The position numbers and the translations under genes were made by a program. The notes under the pieces were generated by a model that was not told where the DNA came from, made no database searches, and was given only the letters and a program-made list of their open reading frames with translations. This document shows positions 1-30,907 of a DNA stretch of 64,000 nucleotides, piece after piece. The stretch spans positions 27,361,579 to 27,425,578 of the forward strand of contig NC_053114.1 in assembly GCF_010015445.1 (NCBI RefSeq). The letters run 5' to 3'. Origin of the DNA: Perca fluviatilis (Eukaryota > Chordata > Actinopteri > Perciformes > Percidae). Numbering within the stretch: the stretch's first letter is position 1; each line of letters begins with the position of its first letter.

Positions 1-1010
1 TACCACCCCTCTTTTTTTCCAAGAGCCTTTTACTAATGTTCAGTGGGGGGTCACTGATCATGATAAATAGCAGTGTTTTTAGTAGGAGTTGTGGAATGAG
101 TAAAACTTCAGTTCGCAGGAATATGACACATAAGAAGAGTAGGCCTACATGTAAAACTTTTCAGGGTTGTTTCATTGATTCAGTGAAGGTTTTAAGATGC
201 TGAAAACCATCAATTTAGCATGCAGCCTGCAGGATCAGGAGAAGATGATCAATTTTAATGTCTCCCTCTCTCCTACAGTAATAGATTGGGCCCTGGGTGG
301 TGGGCTGGGTTGGGGATGATGGTTGGGGGCCATCAAAGCCATCCAATATAGCTAAACACAGCATAACTGAACACAAAAAATGGCTTCTTTCATCCAAAAT
401 GTTAAAACCAGATTGAAGTGAATGTACCGCCATTGACTGTTCCGTTTGTTAGGAAGTTGAAGAATTACTTTAGATGTGGCTATCTTCTCAGATTGTTCCT
501 TTAAGTGAAAACAGTTTGACAATTTGATGATATCTTGTCCTGGCACCGTGTGCAGTTTATTCCCTTAACTGAATAAGAACTACAGGTAAGCTACAGGTGT
601 TTGAAGCTCACATGCAGGTAGACTCTGCTGTGCTGTATCTTGGCTAAGAAAGTGACCACAGTAACCAGAAGAGATAGGGCTAAACTAAGTCCTGGTATTT
701 CTAAGTCCTGTAGTGGGAACTTGCCATTAAGTGAACCTTTGTTTGGGCTTGACTTGTCCACTGACCTTCAGTTTGTTGAGCTGCTAGCGATCAGCAGGCC
801 CATCTGTTGCAAATATATCTTTACTTTTTAGGTTTGGACTGTAGGGAGAATGTACTGTAATAAACCAGGAAGGCATGTGGACTCATATTTGTGTATCTTT
901 AGCTTTGAACATCACTGTCACTTTATGTCAAGCATGCAATTAGTTTTAACATTGTGATTCAACATGCAACAGCTGGACAACATGTATTGTTTTATTTGTT
1001 GTAGTAGCAG

Positions 1011-1090
1011 CAACTGGCAGATGTCATCGATACAGCAGAAAAGGATATTATTACAAAACAGCGTTTTAAGAAATTGCAGCTGGAGAACAA
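1011..1090 (+). other. exon-like block of unknown origin
   Basis: A pyrimidine-rich tract ending in TAG/CAG precedes an open stretch that reads in one frame as a charged, helix-prone peptide (LADVIDTAEKDIITKQ followed by a Lys/Leu-rich end). It stops at a good donor, AAA|GTGAGTGA. The stretch is bounded by in-frame stops on both sides, as an internal exon would be. I do not recognise the peptide. It is not an Ig domain and does not belong to PRTG. It could be a stray exon of a neighbouring gene, a pseudo-exon, or chance. Confidence 0.25.
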
Positions 1091-1173
1091 AGTGAGTGAT
1101 TTCTAGGAATTTTGCAAGGCAGCGGTGAGCAATAGTCCTGGTTTGGAGTTGGGTGCTAGCCAGGATTTGTGGA

Positions 1174-1208
1174 GGTGAGAGGTGAGAGGTGAGAGGTGAG
1201 AGGTGAGA
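1174..1208. repeat. 7-bp minisatellite (GGTGAGA)5
   Basis: Five perfect tandem copies of GGTGAGA. Each unit contains a GTGAG donor-like string, so the array presents several cryptic 5' splice sites in a row within the intron. Confidence 0.9.
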
Positions 1209-2037
1209 TTGCTGAGAAGTCAGAACTGTTTCTTCATGCTTTTAGGGAATAGGCTGAGGAATTTCTTCTTCTAGTTGGCTAAAATGTTATGGCAAACAAG
1301 ACCCAAGGTTTTAAATTCATATATTTTGGTGGAATAAACAGAGACACTTTTTTATATTTAGTAACACAAAGATGGCTGAATGCAGATAATTAAAGGAAAG
1401 CACAAACAGCTTGTCAAATTTGCGTTGATAATTTCATCTGCACATTAGATGCCCCTCGGCAAACATCATTGCTCAAAGCAGAAGGTTAGCCTCTTATTTT
1501 AAGCTTGTAGGACTCTGGCCAATGCTCAACAAATCCTAGCAGTTACAGATTTTCCTCCTTGTCTTAGTAGTTCATCAATAATCAATGACCGTCCCACTGT
1601 TTGTCAATCCAGCATCATTTGATTGAATGGAAAGGCAAAGTAGTGAGCCAGAGGATCAGTGCAGCTCTTCTGTCATGCCCTGCAGTCACATCACTTCAGC
1701 ACATTAATGGCGTTTTTCTACGAGCCTGCGTTAACACTGGGGGTGGGAGAGGGTGTGCATGTGAAGGAGGGGGTTTGAATGCCTTTGGTGCTTCTGTCTT
1801 CACATTAACGATCCACAGTGGAGCTAAGAAGGGTAAAAGCTGAGCTCAGGACTAATTTAATTAATTGTTAATTAAATGTGTCTATGGCGAGAGAACCTGA
1901 TTGTGACGAGAGTTTGCCTCTTGTCCGGCAAGAACAATATTAGGCACATACCCGGGATGTTCCCTCACAGTCTGCATAACAGAAGTGCTGTTAACAACAT
2001 CCATTTAATAAATTTAAAAAAAAAGACCCAAAAATAC

Positions 2038-2975
2038 AAGTCCACTTTATTTATTTAGCACATTCCATACAAAGTAAGCTCATTGTGCTTCACACAAAAC
2101 AATTATTAACAAAATAAAATAAGAACTGAGTAGAAAAAAATGTAAGCATCTGACTGAGACAAGGTGGATTTGAATTTGGAAATATTTTTTAGGTTTTAGG
2201 TGGTAAAATGTAGCTTGTGAAGTTAAACTTTGAATCCAAGATAACCCCTAGGTTTCTAACCTGCTCACTTGGTTTCAGAGACAGCGAGATCAGTTTAGAG
2301 TGGATCTCCTTTCTCTGACTTCTAGCACCTACCACGAGGATCTCAGTCATGTCTTTGTTTAACTGCAGTTTTGGGTCATCCGGTGTCTAACGTCACTGAT
2401 AAAGTTGACAAGTGAAAAGGTAATTTATAGGGCTGGGGTTATCATGTGAAAGTGGAATATATAATTGTGTGTCACCATCATATGAATGGTAAGATACGTT
2501 TGTACGTTGCTTCTGTATGATGGAACCAAGTGGAACCATATACGTATACGTTAACAGTAATGGGCCTAGAACTGAGTCTTGTGGGACTCCACAGCAAATT
2601 GCCGGTTTTAAAGTTGTCAAGGAAAACAGAGAATGTCCTGCCTGTTAGATAGGAAGAGAGCCATATAGGCCAACTTAATTTTCTAATCTACTGAGCAAAA
2701 TGTTGTGGTTGACGCTGTCAAAGGCTGCAGTCAAGTCTAGAAATACTAAGATGGAAGGTTTGTTTGCAGCATTGTTGATCTTTAGGTAATTAACTACTTT
2801 TATTAGAACTGTTTCAGTGCTGTGGTTAGTCTTGCACCCAGATTGGTGAAACACATCGTACAGATTGTAGACTAATGCAGTAACTATGCAGCTGTTTGTA
2901 AACAACCATTTGCAGTATTTTACTAAGAATGGGGAGTTTGGAGATTGGTCTGTAGTTGCAATACAACTTATTCAT
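2038..2975 (-). mobile_element. degenerate LINE (L2/CR1-like) reverse transcriptase relic
   Basis: Read on the minus strand, the segment shows reverse-transcriptase blocks in the right order. They are NYRPISKLPILSKIL (about 2925-2972), a QSGCKTNHSTETVLIKVVN block (about 2800-2870), the catalytic FLDLTAAFDSVNHNIL (about 2695-2745), GVPQDSVLGPLL (about 2550-2600) and SYDGDTQLYIPLS (about 2440-2490). The last block normally carries Y-A-D-D; here it reads Y-D-G-D, so the catalytic aspartate pair is broken. Frame breaks and stops separate the blocks. A TTTATTTA-type tail at about 2045 fits the 3' end of the element. The copy is 5'-truncated and dead. Family naming between L2 and CR1-like clades is from motif resemblance only. 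Confidence 0.8.
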
Positions 2976-3104
2976 CATAATTCTATCTCAGCAACCAAAG
3001 CCATCACCCTTTCCTCGGCCAAATGAGGTGCTCTTTCCTCCACAAATGTCAGCTTGATTTGAAGGCAAGGCGCTGTCAGTTGTGTACAAGTCATATATCA
3101 CTCA

Positions 3105-3419
3105 ATGTTTTTTTTGGCAGTCAGAGCTCTCATGCTGTTTAGCACCACAGCACCTGGCAGCACTGCTCACATGCAGCCATCCATCATGGCCCTCATAGAC
3201 TCTGCAGTGTTTATGGCAGTGAAGGGATTCCCTGTAGACTTTCTCGAAAGCAGAGGATACCACGGCATGGTGTTGCATGTCTCTGTAGAAAAATATACTG
3301 ATAAGGATGTTGTATATCCCATTCAGTACAAAGAACTATGTCTGCCAATTTGCGAGTCAGACAATTATGTATTTTCACTGTTTGTAATTGTTTCCCCTTT
3401 GGTTTCATGTTTTCTTTAA
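3105..3419 (+). other. open frame with acceptor-like start; probably not a gene
   Basis: A T-rich tract ending in GGCAG at 3120 precedes an open stretch of about 95 codons. The translated peptide resembles no family I know, and codon usage is unremarkable. It lies just upstream (in element orientation) of the minus-strand LINE relic, so it may be antisense to other repeat sequence. It is kept only as an unexplained open frame. Confidence 0.15.
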
Positions 3420-4227
3420 ATATTGTATTTATTTACACCATAATGGGATATTCCATAAAACAAAGAGTTATATTTGATAATGTTTAGTTACTCACTTAGG
3501 CAATATTTCATTAGCTTTACAGTTAGCAATTTATCGATTTGTCCATCTCTGTGTGTACCATGGATTATTTGATATATGATAATGAATTAAATGTTAGCGT
3601 GTTTTCTGGTAATCTCAGTATTCTATCACAGCAGTGCAATTGATTTCATGATTGGCCTCAGGCTTCTGCATCTTTTTGAGCACAGATGGGGGCAGTACAG
3701 CAGTGGGTGACCTTAATGGCTTTTAGGACTTTTACTGCCCAGGAGGAACTGCTGTCAAAGAGAGCATTCATTAACATAAAGGGCTAAAACAACTTAAATC
3801 ATTATAAAATGCATAAACGCCTGTTGGCTTTTCAGTTTACTATAAAAAGCCTTATTGTAATTCATGTTCGGCCTCATTTGCTTGCTGCTCAGCTGGTGGC
3901 TGACAACAGCTCAGTTTCAAGGAAACCCTATCCACACAGGATGTAGCTTTTCCACTCCAGTCATCACCTTCCTGCAGCACTCAGCGGGTCTGTAGCTTTA
4001 GGTAATAGGCATCTCTGTTTTGACATCCATTGGATCTGACTGAGATGGAGGATTTATGAAATACATCATTATGTTTGGAAAGAAATAATTCAGAAATAGA
4101 TAATAAGATAATGATCCTTTGGATATAACTTGTAGAACCGGCCACACACACTTTATGTTTATAATAGCATTTGAGAGTACAGATAATAGTGATAGAAGTT
4201 ATATTAATAGTAGTCTCTCATTGCTAG

Positions 4228-4385
4228 ACCTTCCTGCACAGCGCTGCGGAGGAGGGTCTGGCTAGTCCACACAGCATTCTGGGATGGGAGAGAAAGTGCT
4301 GTTTTATTGGCATGTCTTTAAACCATTCGCAATCTGCATGGGCGGCGCTAAGCGTCGCAAGGAACCCCGAGAAGTTGATAAATAA
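4228..4385 (+). repeat. dispersed repeat fragment (related to 58505-58700)
   Basis: The stretch includes AGGGTCTGGCTAGTCCACAC, CATTCTGGGAT and GGGCGGCGCTAAGC. The segment at 58505-58700 carries the same order of elements (AAGGTCTGGCTACACC, CATTCTGGGATA, GGGCGGCACTAATC), so the two are divergent copies of one interspersed family. This copy ends about 100 bp before the PRTG Ig2 exon. Confidence 0.6.
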
Positions 4386-4489
4386 AGCTGTGTTACTAAT
4401 TCTGGGAGACAGTATATACCATCTCGTTCTGATACACTATAAGATAAAGGAAAACAACATGTGTCTCTTGTTGCTCTGTTTTGCTGCAG

Positions 4490-23978
<19,489 letters not shown>

Positions 23979-24001
<23 letters not shown>

Positions 24002-24060
24002 AACTGTGTGTGTCTGTGTGTGTGTGTGTGTGAAACTGTGTGTGTGTGTGTGTGTGTGTG

Positions 24061-24139
<79 letters not shown>
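23979..24139. repeat. interrupted (GT)n microsatellite across the PRTG stop
   Basis: The GT repeats begin inside the last PRTG codons (residues VCVPECV) and run through the stop TGA at 23999-24001 into the 3' UTR, broken by two AAACT units. The stop itself is made by GTGTGA at the edge of a GT block. Confidence 0.95.
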
Positions 24140-24141
<2 letters not shown>

Positions 24142-24241
24142 GGCAATGGTACACTTGCAAAAAACTGCACTGAAGTAGAAAATCAGCTGTGTACCCACTG
24201 CAGCTTCATATTGTTTGTATATTTACACTTACTTCTGGTGG

Positions 24242-24309
24242 AGAGTTAGATGAGAAGATTGATACCACTCTTGTTTCTGAGAGTGGTATAGATCTTCTCA
24301 GCCAACTCT
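24242..24309 (+). other. 68-nt hairpin in PRTG 3' UTR
   Basis: Two 30-nt arms (24242-24271 and 24280-24309) pair at 26 of 30 positions around an 8-nt loop. Mismatches lie near the base and at one internal two-base step, which is pre-miRNA-like geometry. The arm sequence (AGATGAGAAGATTGATACCA) also resembles a common fish interspersed repeat, so it may be repeat-derived. Expression cannot be judged. Confidence 0.6.
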
Positions 24310-27158
24310 CGTGTACTCTACTTCAGCATATTTCCCAAAATGTCAAACTCATGTTAGTTTATCTACGTCTTTGTTTATCTATGTAGCTGCCACCAACAGA
24401 AACCGGAAACAATGATGGCACTCAGAACAATCAGAAAACAACAAAGCATGACAGAGGAGAGGGAATGCAGATTTAGTAAACTATTTTAAAAAGCTCTGAC
24501 AGAAAGTCAGCTCACTAAAATTCATCAACATAAACCTCCTGCAGTTATTTTCGGTTGCAAGTGTACCGCAGGCCTGAATGGAAGAATTAGAGAGTGGTGA
24601 AAAGAAACAAGGAGAGAGACCTTTTTTAACCTTTATCCTGTTTTAAACACAATGAACAGAAAGCCTACAAATGCCTTTTACAGTATAAAATGTTGGCAGG
24701 GAGGGGTCATTTGAGTTCTTTTCTTTTTCATTCAATGAATGTCTTTTTTATTTTCTTTTTATGTGTGTATGTTTAAAAAAAAAAAAAAATCTCACCCACC
24801 ATGAATGTTTTAAAAGATTGTCGAAAATGTGACCTAAAGTGACATTTCTGACATTATTTAAGAGAGTTTATCACTGGAGCGAAAGGGAAGCGTGAGTCCT
24901 ATTCACTGATTATCTACCTCGGTTTACCTCCGGTAAACTTCCATTGTATATTTAATAACTACTTATACCTATGTTATGTGATGGGCTGCTTCAGTTCCAT
25001 TGCATTTGATACTTCCTGATGACTTTTCTTCTGATTGTCATCCCATTTTGTCTTTTTCTCTTACTTTGTCCTAATTTTACTGGATGGTAAGGGCGCTGCA
25101 GCTCTCTCCTCTTGCTCCACCTGTTGTGTGGACTGAAGGATGGAAAACACACATACAGTTTATTTATCTCCTCGGATGTTGTTGAGGTACTGAGCCACTA
25201 TAAATAGTATTTTTTTGTTCACTGTGTCCATTATTGAGTAATGGATTGCAAAGATGATGAATGTCCGCTTTTGTTTTCTATGTCAGTGTGCAGCTGCCCT
25301 TGCTATTCATGTTTTATACTACCTCGATTAAGAATTTATTTTATTGTCTTGTTTTCCTAAACTCAGGGAACAAAGTTTAGTACATTTGAAAAGTCATGTA
25401 GTGTTACATGCTAAACTGACAGGGTATCTTCTCAGTACTAAACTATTGTAGTGTGTAATTGCCTAATAGAATATGCAATGAATGTATCTCCATTATGTGC
25501 CAGTAGCTCAGATGTTTGTGCTGCCCTACCCTAACAGATGGAAACCCCCTCTGTAGTTTCTCCTCTCCTCACAGACTCTTTTGTTTATTGACTTCTTCCT
25601 TTTTATTCGTGTAAAGATTCACACCAGAAGTGCTTGCAGTGGCGTGTCGGTACAGAAAAGCTTTATAATTGGCCTAATGTGGGAAAGCATCCCTCAGATG
25701 CGGAAACCAAAACCTAATCTTTCTGAGGGAGAAGCTCCATGTGAGGATGCAACACGTGAAGAATGATTGATTGTATTAAAAGCAATGAAAGTGTTTAATC
25801 AGAGATGAAAGTGAAGAATTGAATGAACACAAAACTACATTTTTGTTAGAAGATAATGTACTACTGAGTACACATTGTAGTTACCTTTGTTCCAAGTATA
25901 TATATATATTTTTTTGTTTTGCTGTAGAGTAGATAAAGATTAGCACTTGTCTGTCAAGTAGTTATGTATTATCAGCCAATGTGCAGCGGTGAATGGCACT
26001 ATTGCCCAAAGAGTTGTTTGCTACTTGAGTTTATTTTAGTCTCTCAACTAATCTCTGGCATAAGGTTGCGTAAAAATGTGAAAATAATCGAAACACGTTA
26101 GACCAAAGATGAAAACGCAGCCTTTGAGCTCAGTTGAGCTCCTCAAACAAAGCCTTGCACATTAGTGGCCTTGACCTTCGACAAAATAAGTAAAGAGAGT
26201 TGCGGGTTAAAACTCTGAGGAAGTGCCAGCAGGATACACAGGCACTTAATGATGATGGAGTGACAATTAATAATCAATTTTATGCACACAAACCAAAATA
26301 TCCTGTCGCAGAGTTACTCGAAAACTGTTGCAAACAGATGTCTGTACATTGTAGGTGAAAATGATTAAATACAGTATATTATATTGAGTAGTGTCTGTGT
26401 TGCAACAGTGCAGTCGTGTGTAAATGTGCACCCACTGATTTTTTTACCTGAGTGAAAATGTATTTACAAAAGGATTTAAAAGTTTGTATTTGAGAGATTT
26501 CCTCCAATAGGACATATGTAAAGTACTTTTTTTAAACAAAAAATATATGTGAAGTATTTAAATCTTATGCCTTTTATATTGATAATTTGAAGATCTCAAA
26601 TTATTTTAATTTCAATTATAACAAAGAGTAGAAAGGTCAGTGGGTGCACAAATGTTTTTCACATTTCTGTATTTTTAATCAGAGAATTCTGCAGAGGATT
26701 CAATCATGGGAAATTCTTCGGGATGAAAAGTGACACAATCAGTTTAACTTTCTTTTGAAAAGCAAACAATGTAAACCAAAGATATTTTTAAAGGTCACCG
26801 TTGCATATTGGCATATTGACAGAGATCCGTTTAAAAGCATCCTATCTTTGTGTGAAATGTTGTCATTTTCAGTGTTCTCATACTCATGTTATAACTGTTT
26901 GTGTCCTACTGTGAGAAGCAGGATGAAAACTGTTTCTCAATCATCAATTTCCACAAAATCAAGTTTTTTTGTAGTCATGTTGATCATGCTTTTGGAAAGT
27001 AAAAGAAGGATATACATTTCCATTTGAACTTGAACCATAATGTATTTATATATCCTATATTATTCGAGCTTTAAGGGCTCAGTCCAGACTCTGAAAGATC
27101 TAAGATACTGACCTCCTGTTTCACAAAAAACTGCAACTGTTTGTTTTCAAGTCACGAT

Positions 27159-27162
<4 letters not shown>

Positions 27163-27225
<63 letters not shown>
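27163..27225. repeat. (CA)n microsatellite
   Basis: An uninterrupted CA run of about 31 units in the distal PRTG 3' UTR. Confidence 0.97.
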
Positions 27226-27226
<1 letters not shown>

Positions 27227-27767
27227 CTGCTGGAGTCGTACATGTTCTGAATTGGGCCTTTTGTAAGTCATACAGGTACATAAGTGCTACCTCAGGTTTT
27301 TATTTTTTTATATTCTTGTGAAAGGTGCAGATGCAATTTACTTTGGTCATTAATGTCTGTAAGATTTAGGTCAAGATTATTAAACAAATAACCCGTCTCA
27401 TGAATGGTATTATGTTGGAATTATGTACCTGTCCGAGCATGTGAATTTAAAGGATAAAACACAGTCTTGTTTTCCCTTTTTGCTGAAATGTTGTATCATG
27501 TTAGGTGGAGCGCTGCGGGTCATTTACAGTCAAACTCAGGGGAACCCACAGCTGCTCCACCTTAAAGAGAAAGCAGGTTTCAACTCCTGAAAATGAGTGT
27601 ACCTTTTTGTAATTATTGTTTTCTGATATTTTCTGTTAATGTTTTGTTGTACTTTGTCAGTTTGTCTTTGTCAGAAAAATCACTTGCAATTAGGTTTTTG
27701 CCAAAAAATGTTTAGTTAGGAGATTTTAGACCGCGGTTAATTATGTATAAGTCTGATTCTCAATTTA

Positions 27768-27773
27768 AATAAA
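27768..27773 (+). promoter_or_regulatory. prtg: candidate PRTG polyadenylation signal
   Basis: AATAAA followed within 30 bases by TTGTCTACAGTTGTTTTTAC, a GT-rich downstream element. After this point the sequence becomes ordinary intergenic DNA. Confidence 0.5.
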
Positions 27774-27789
27774 AGTCTAAAAATTGCAA

Positions 27790-29700
27790 CTTGTCTACAG
27801 TTGTTTTTACTGAACTTTATGGGACTGTAAAGAGTCTAATGTTTAATCATTTTATCCATAATCCATCTTGTTCCTTTAACTTCTTGAGTGGCCTTTCTGA
27901 CAGGAGACCAATTTGAAAATATACATTTGTATTTGTACATTAATTTGAGAGGCATGATTAGAATAATACAGCATTTTGTTTGTTAGCCATCAATCTCAAA
28001 GTTGGTTGAGATGGAGCTAATATTTAACTATTTTGTATATGGTTGCAACTGATTATTTTCATTCTGGATTAATCAGCTCTTATTTTCTCAATTAATTAAT
28101 TAATTTGAGAAATACCTGTCATAATTACCAAGAGCCCAAAGTGACACATTCACAATAATTTGTCCATTCAAGTCCAAACCTCACAAAGTTTGGCATTTTG
28201 CATGACAAATTACTTTACTATCAAGATAGTTGATGATTCATTTATGTCAATTGACTACTTGATTAATCGTTTCAGCTTGACTTGTATATAATGTTGGGTG
28301 TCATATTTTATAACAGAGCATAATATTTTATAAGCTCTTCATATGTTTTGTATGTAACAAGTACCTCAAATTTGTACTTAAGTTAACAGCACTTGAGTAA
28401 AAGTACTTTGTTCCAACACTGTTTCTACTTCAGTTTACAGGGAAATGTACTTTTGCTCCTCTTTCTACATTTAATGGTCTGTTCATTATGCGCCTTTTTA
28501 CATTTTTGTATTTTTCTGCTAATACTATAATATATAATATAATATAATGTTTTGTACTGTTAGATAACATTTATAATGCAGGACTTGCAATGGAGTATTT
28601 TACTGGGTGATACTGCAACTTTTACTGAAAGAATCTGAATATCTATACCATGCACTTTAACATAAAACTGCATTATACTTTTACAACAATTCAAAACTAC
28701 AATTACTCCGACTATGTACTCATTACACAAAATTGGAAGATGTAATGGAAGTGATACTTAGAAACTAATGAAATTATTGCTAATTTATAAATTTAAAAAA
28801 AGTATGCAAATACCCCTTAAGCATGCTGATACCAGTCTTAGCTGGCTTTGCTACACTGAACTTTATTCACAACAGATGGTGTCACATTAGTGCTGATGAT
28901 ACAATATGCAATATATGTAGTAGGCTATTTATCACTTTACTGTTTTAATGGGTCTAAAATGAATGTCCCTTTATTAATGGCCCACACGTACACACACACG
29001 CCTTTACCTAGTCAAAAGTGACCTCTACTGGTATTACATGTTAACAGCAGATCATAGGATTACTAATCAATAATAAAGTTATCTTTAAGGGTTGATCCCA
29101 TTAAGCTTCCTCATTCTGTAGAGTGACAGAAAGCCAGGCATACAGATAAACCCAATATATAAGAACATTCGTACGTCTGTTGTGTGTCTGTGGTGTTATG
29201 TCGGTATTTTTGCAGTGTTAGTTCATTATTGCGTCAAATTACATGATAATGAAACCATGATGTGGTAGTTTTGATGAAGTCTCTCCACACGTTGCACAGT
29301 AGCGTCATATAACAAGTCATAGTACCAGCAGCATTTATACTTAACGTTACTGAACTGTGAACTCAACCTACCAGTGAGCAACATAACTTTTTTATTCGTC
29401 GACCAGAGATATTCTGTTGTTGGCTGCCTATGGATAAGAGCCCGACTACACGCGCCAGCGCCAGCAGCCCATAACAACGACGAGCACGTGCTTTCTGATG
29501 GACAGTTGAACTTCACAGCGACAAACTTCTTTTAAACGTATGCTAACGCTACAACACAGTACAAAACACATTTATGAGTTCGTTTTGTTCTCTTTTCGTG
29601 CTGATTAATCCTATTGGCAATCTGCTTTGTCACGCTTCCTTGTTTATGTTTTTTTCGGAGCCGCAAGATTTGTTTCCACCCTCGCTGAGCCTGTTTGGCC
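27790..29700. other. intergenic region between PRTG and CCPG1
   Basis: AT-rich sequence with a worn interspersed repeat at about 28040-28283 and no supported exon. In human the genes PYGO1 and DNAAF4 lie between CCPG1 and PRTG; no exon of either is readable here. From about 29400 the sequence becomes richer in CG, leading into the CCPG1 promoter. Confidence 0.6.
28040..28283. repeat. degenerate interspersed repeat
   Basis: Begins TTGCAACTGATTATTTTCATT and ends TTGATTAATCGTTTCAGC, the same style of ends as 16505-16825 in opposite orientation. Divergent, with no coding capacity. Confidence 0.4.
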
Positions 29701-29897
29701 ACCGCGCTGACCTATGGGAAATGTAGTTCCAAAAGTTCGGTGACGGTTTTGCGCTCCGTGTCCAGCTACATCACTGCAAAACTACATTTCCCGTCTACAT
29801 TCGGCTTTACAGTGATGTTAACGGATAACCTGGGCTGGGGCATACAAAAACTCTGGAGCTCACTGTAAACAGCTGCTTCGTCGGGCACAAAACACAA
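29700..29897 (+). promoter_or_regulatory. ccpg1: likely CCPG1 promoter and non-coding first exon
   Basis: A CG-rich stretch in an AT-rich setting, containing two inverted copies of ACTACATTTCCC (minus strand 29716-29727, plus strand 29781-29792). These resemble the ZNF143/SBF promoter motif, and no TATA box is near. A good donor, CACAA|GTAAGTC, at 29898 could join to the acceptor at 30877, giving a non-coding first exon. Start site and exon limits are inference. Confidence 0.5.
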
Positions 29898-30907
29898 GTA
29901 AGTCAAGTCATTATTCCTAGTTTTTAAAAAGCTAGTGATGTTAAAAGGCTGCTTAAGATAACGTTTTCGATACGGCACTAAGTGTTCCGACGATGCTCAG
30001 AGAGGCGACGTTAATAACTAGCCTGTTAAGTTAGTTAACTAGCTAGCTGCGAACCAACTGTTAAATGTCAGTATTTAATGTTACAGGCGAAGCTAATGTT
30101 AGCTACAGTTAACAGCAGCAGCGTCAACCGTTGTTATTTCTGTTGTTCAGGCTGTTTTCATTGTCAGGCCGCATATGGCATCACTGTAAGCTGCTACTGT
30201 TGTCTGCCACCGATGGAGGTCGCTTTTTACATGCGTTTGTTTCATATACATATAGCTATTTCATTTATTATTATTATTTTATATTATTGTTATTTATTTC
30301 AACCAGGTGTGACTCATAGTCAATGTAACTACAGTATCTCTATACATCTGTGGCACATTTTCATTAAAAACAAACTCTCCAGTGAGTTTCCAGTGAGGGG
30401 TACTTTCCAGTACGCAAAGTTAAACAGTTGCAGTCTGCCTTATCTGCTTAATCAGACACACCAGCAGTCTATTGGTGTACACCTGATTCAGAATTAGATG
30501 TTTAGTTTAATTATTTGTTGTTAGTGTGACACCACACACATAACATGCAGGTTCAACACATTTCTTTTTTAATCAAATCAATACAGTAAATTAGTAGCAT
30601 ATACTTTTATCAGGTTCCTGCTTTTTAATGCCTTTTATAGTAATCAACATTTACGACCATCTACTACACCCCAAGGAACACACAGGTTTATTTGTATAGC
30701 ACACTGTCAGGCTTATTATTGTATTTAATATCTTAAATCGTTAGATCGTTTTGTTTCTGTTTAAAACTGATGATGAAAGATTCATGACACTATTTTCACC
30801 ATGTGACACAGTGATCTACTTTATCTTTTTCCACACAACATGCTGTCTCCATTGTTTGATCTACTTCTCTCCTCTAGATCCCTGTGTATTGCTGACAACT
30901 GACAGAA

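Larger units (their letters stand above)
1..4489. other. 5' flank or intron upstream of PRTG Ig2 exon
   Basis: No exon of a recognised gene is visible here. The first recognisable PRTG exon encodes the start of Ig2, so the signal-peptide and Ig1 exons must lie before the window; I looked for an Ig1-like Cys/Trp pattern and did not find one. The stretch contains a small 7-bp minisatellite, a LINE relic, two exon-like blocks of unknown origin (1011-1090 and about 3118-3290) and a dispersed repeat fragment just before the Ig2 exon. Otherwise it is AT-rich with scattered stops in all frames. Confidence 0.7.
24002..27790 (+). other. prtg: PRTG 3' UTR
   Basis: No open frame of interest follows the PRTG stop. 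The stretch is AT-rich and carries a GT run, a 68-nt hairpin (24242-24309) and a CA run (27163-27225). The first well-placed AATAAA with a GT-rich downstream region is at 27768-27773, which would give a 3' UTR of about 3.8 kb. Earlier A-rich runs (for example 24775-24790) could be alternative ends. The extent is inference. Confidence 0.5.

Noticed and set aside
27163..27225. CRISPR or other spaced repeat array
   Set aside because: All regular arrays in the window are simple dinucleotide, trinucleotide or 7-bp satellites without spacers, and the genome is eukaryotic.
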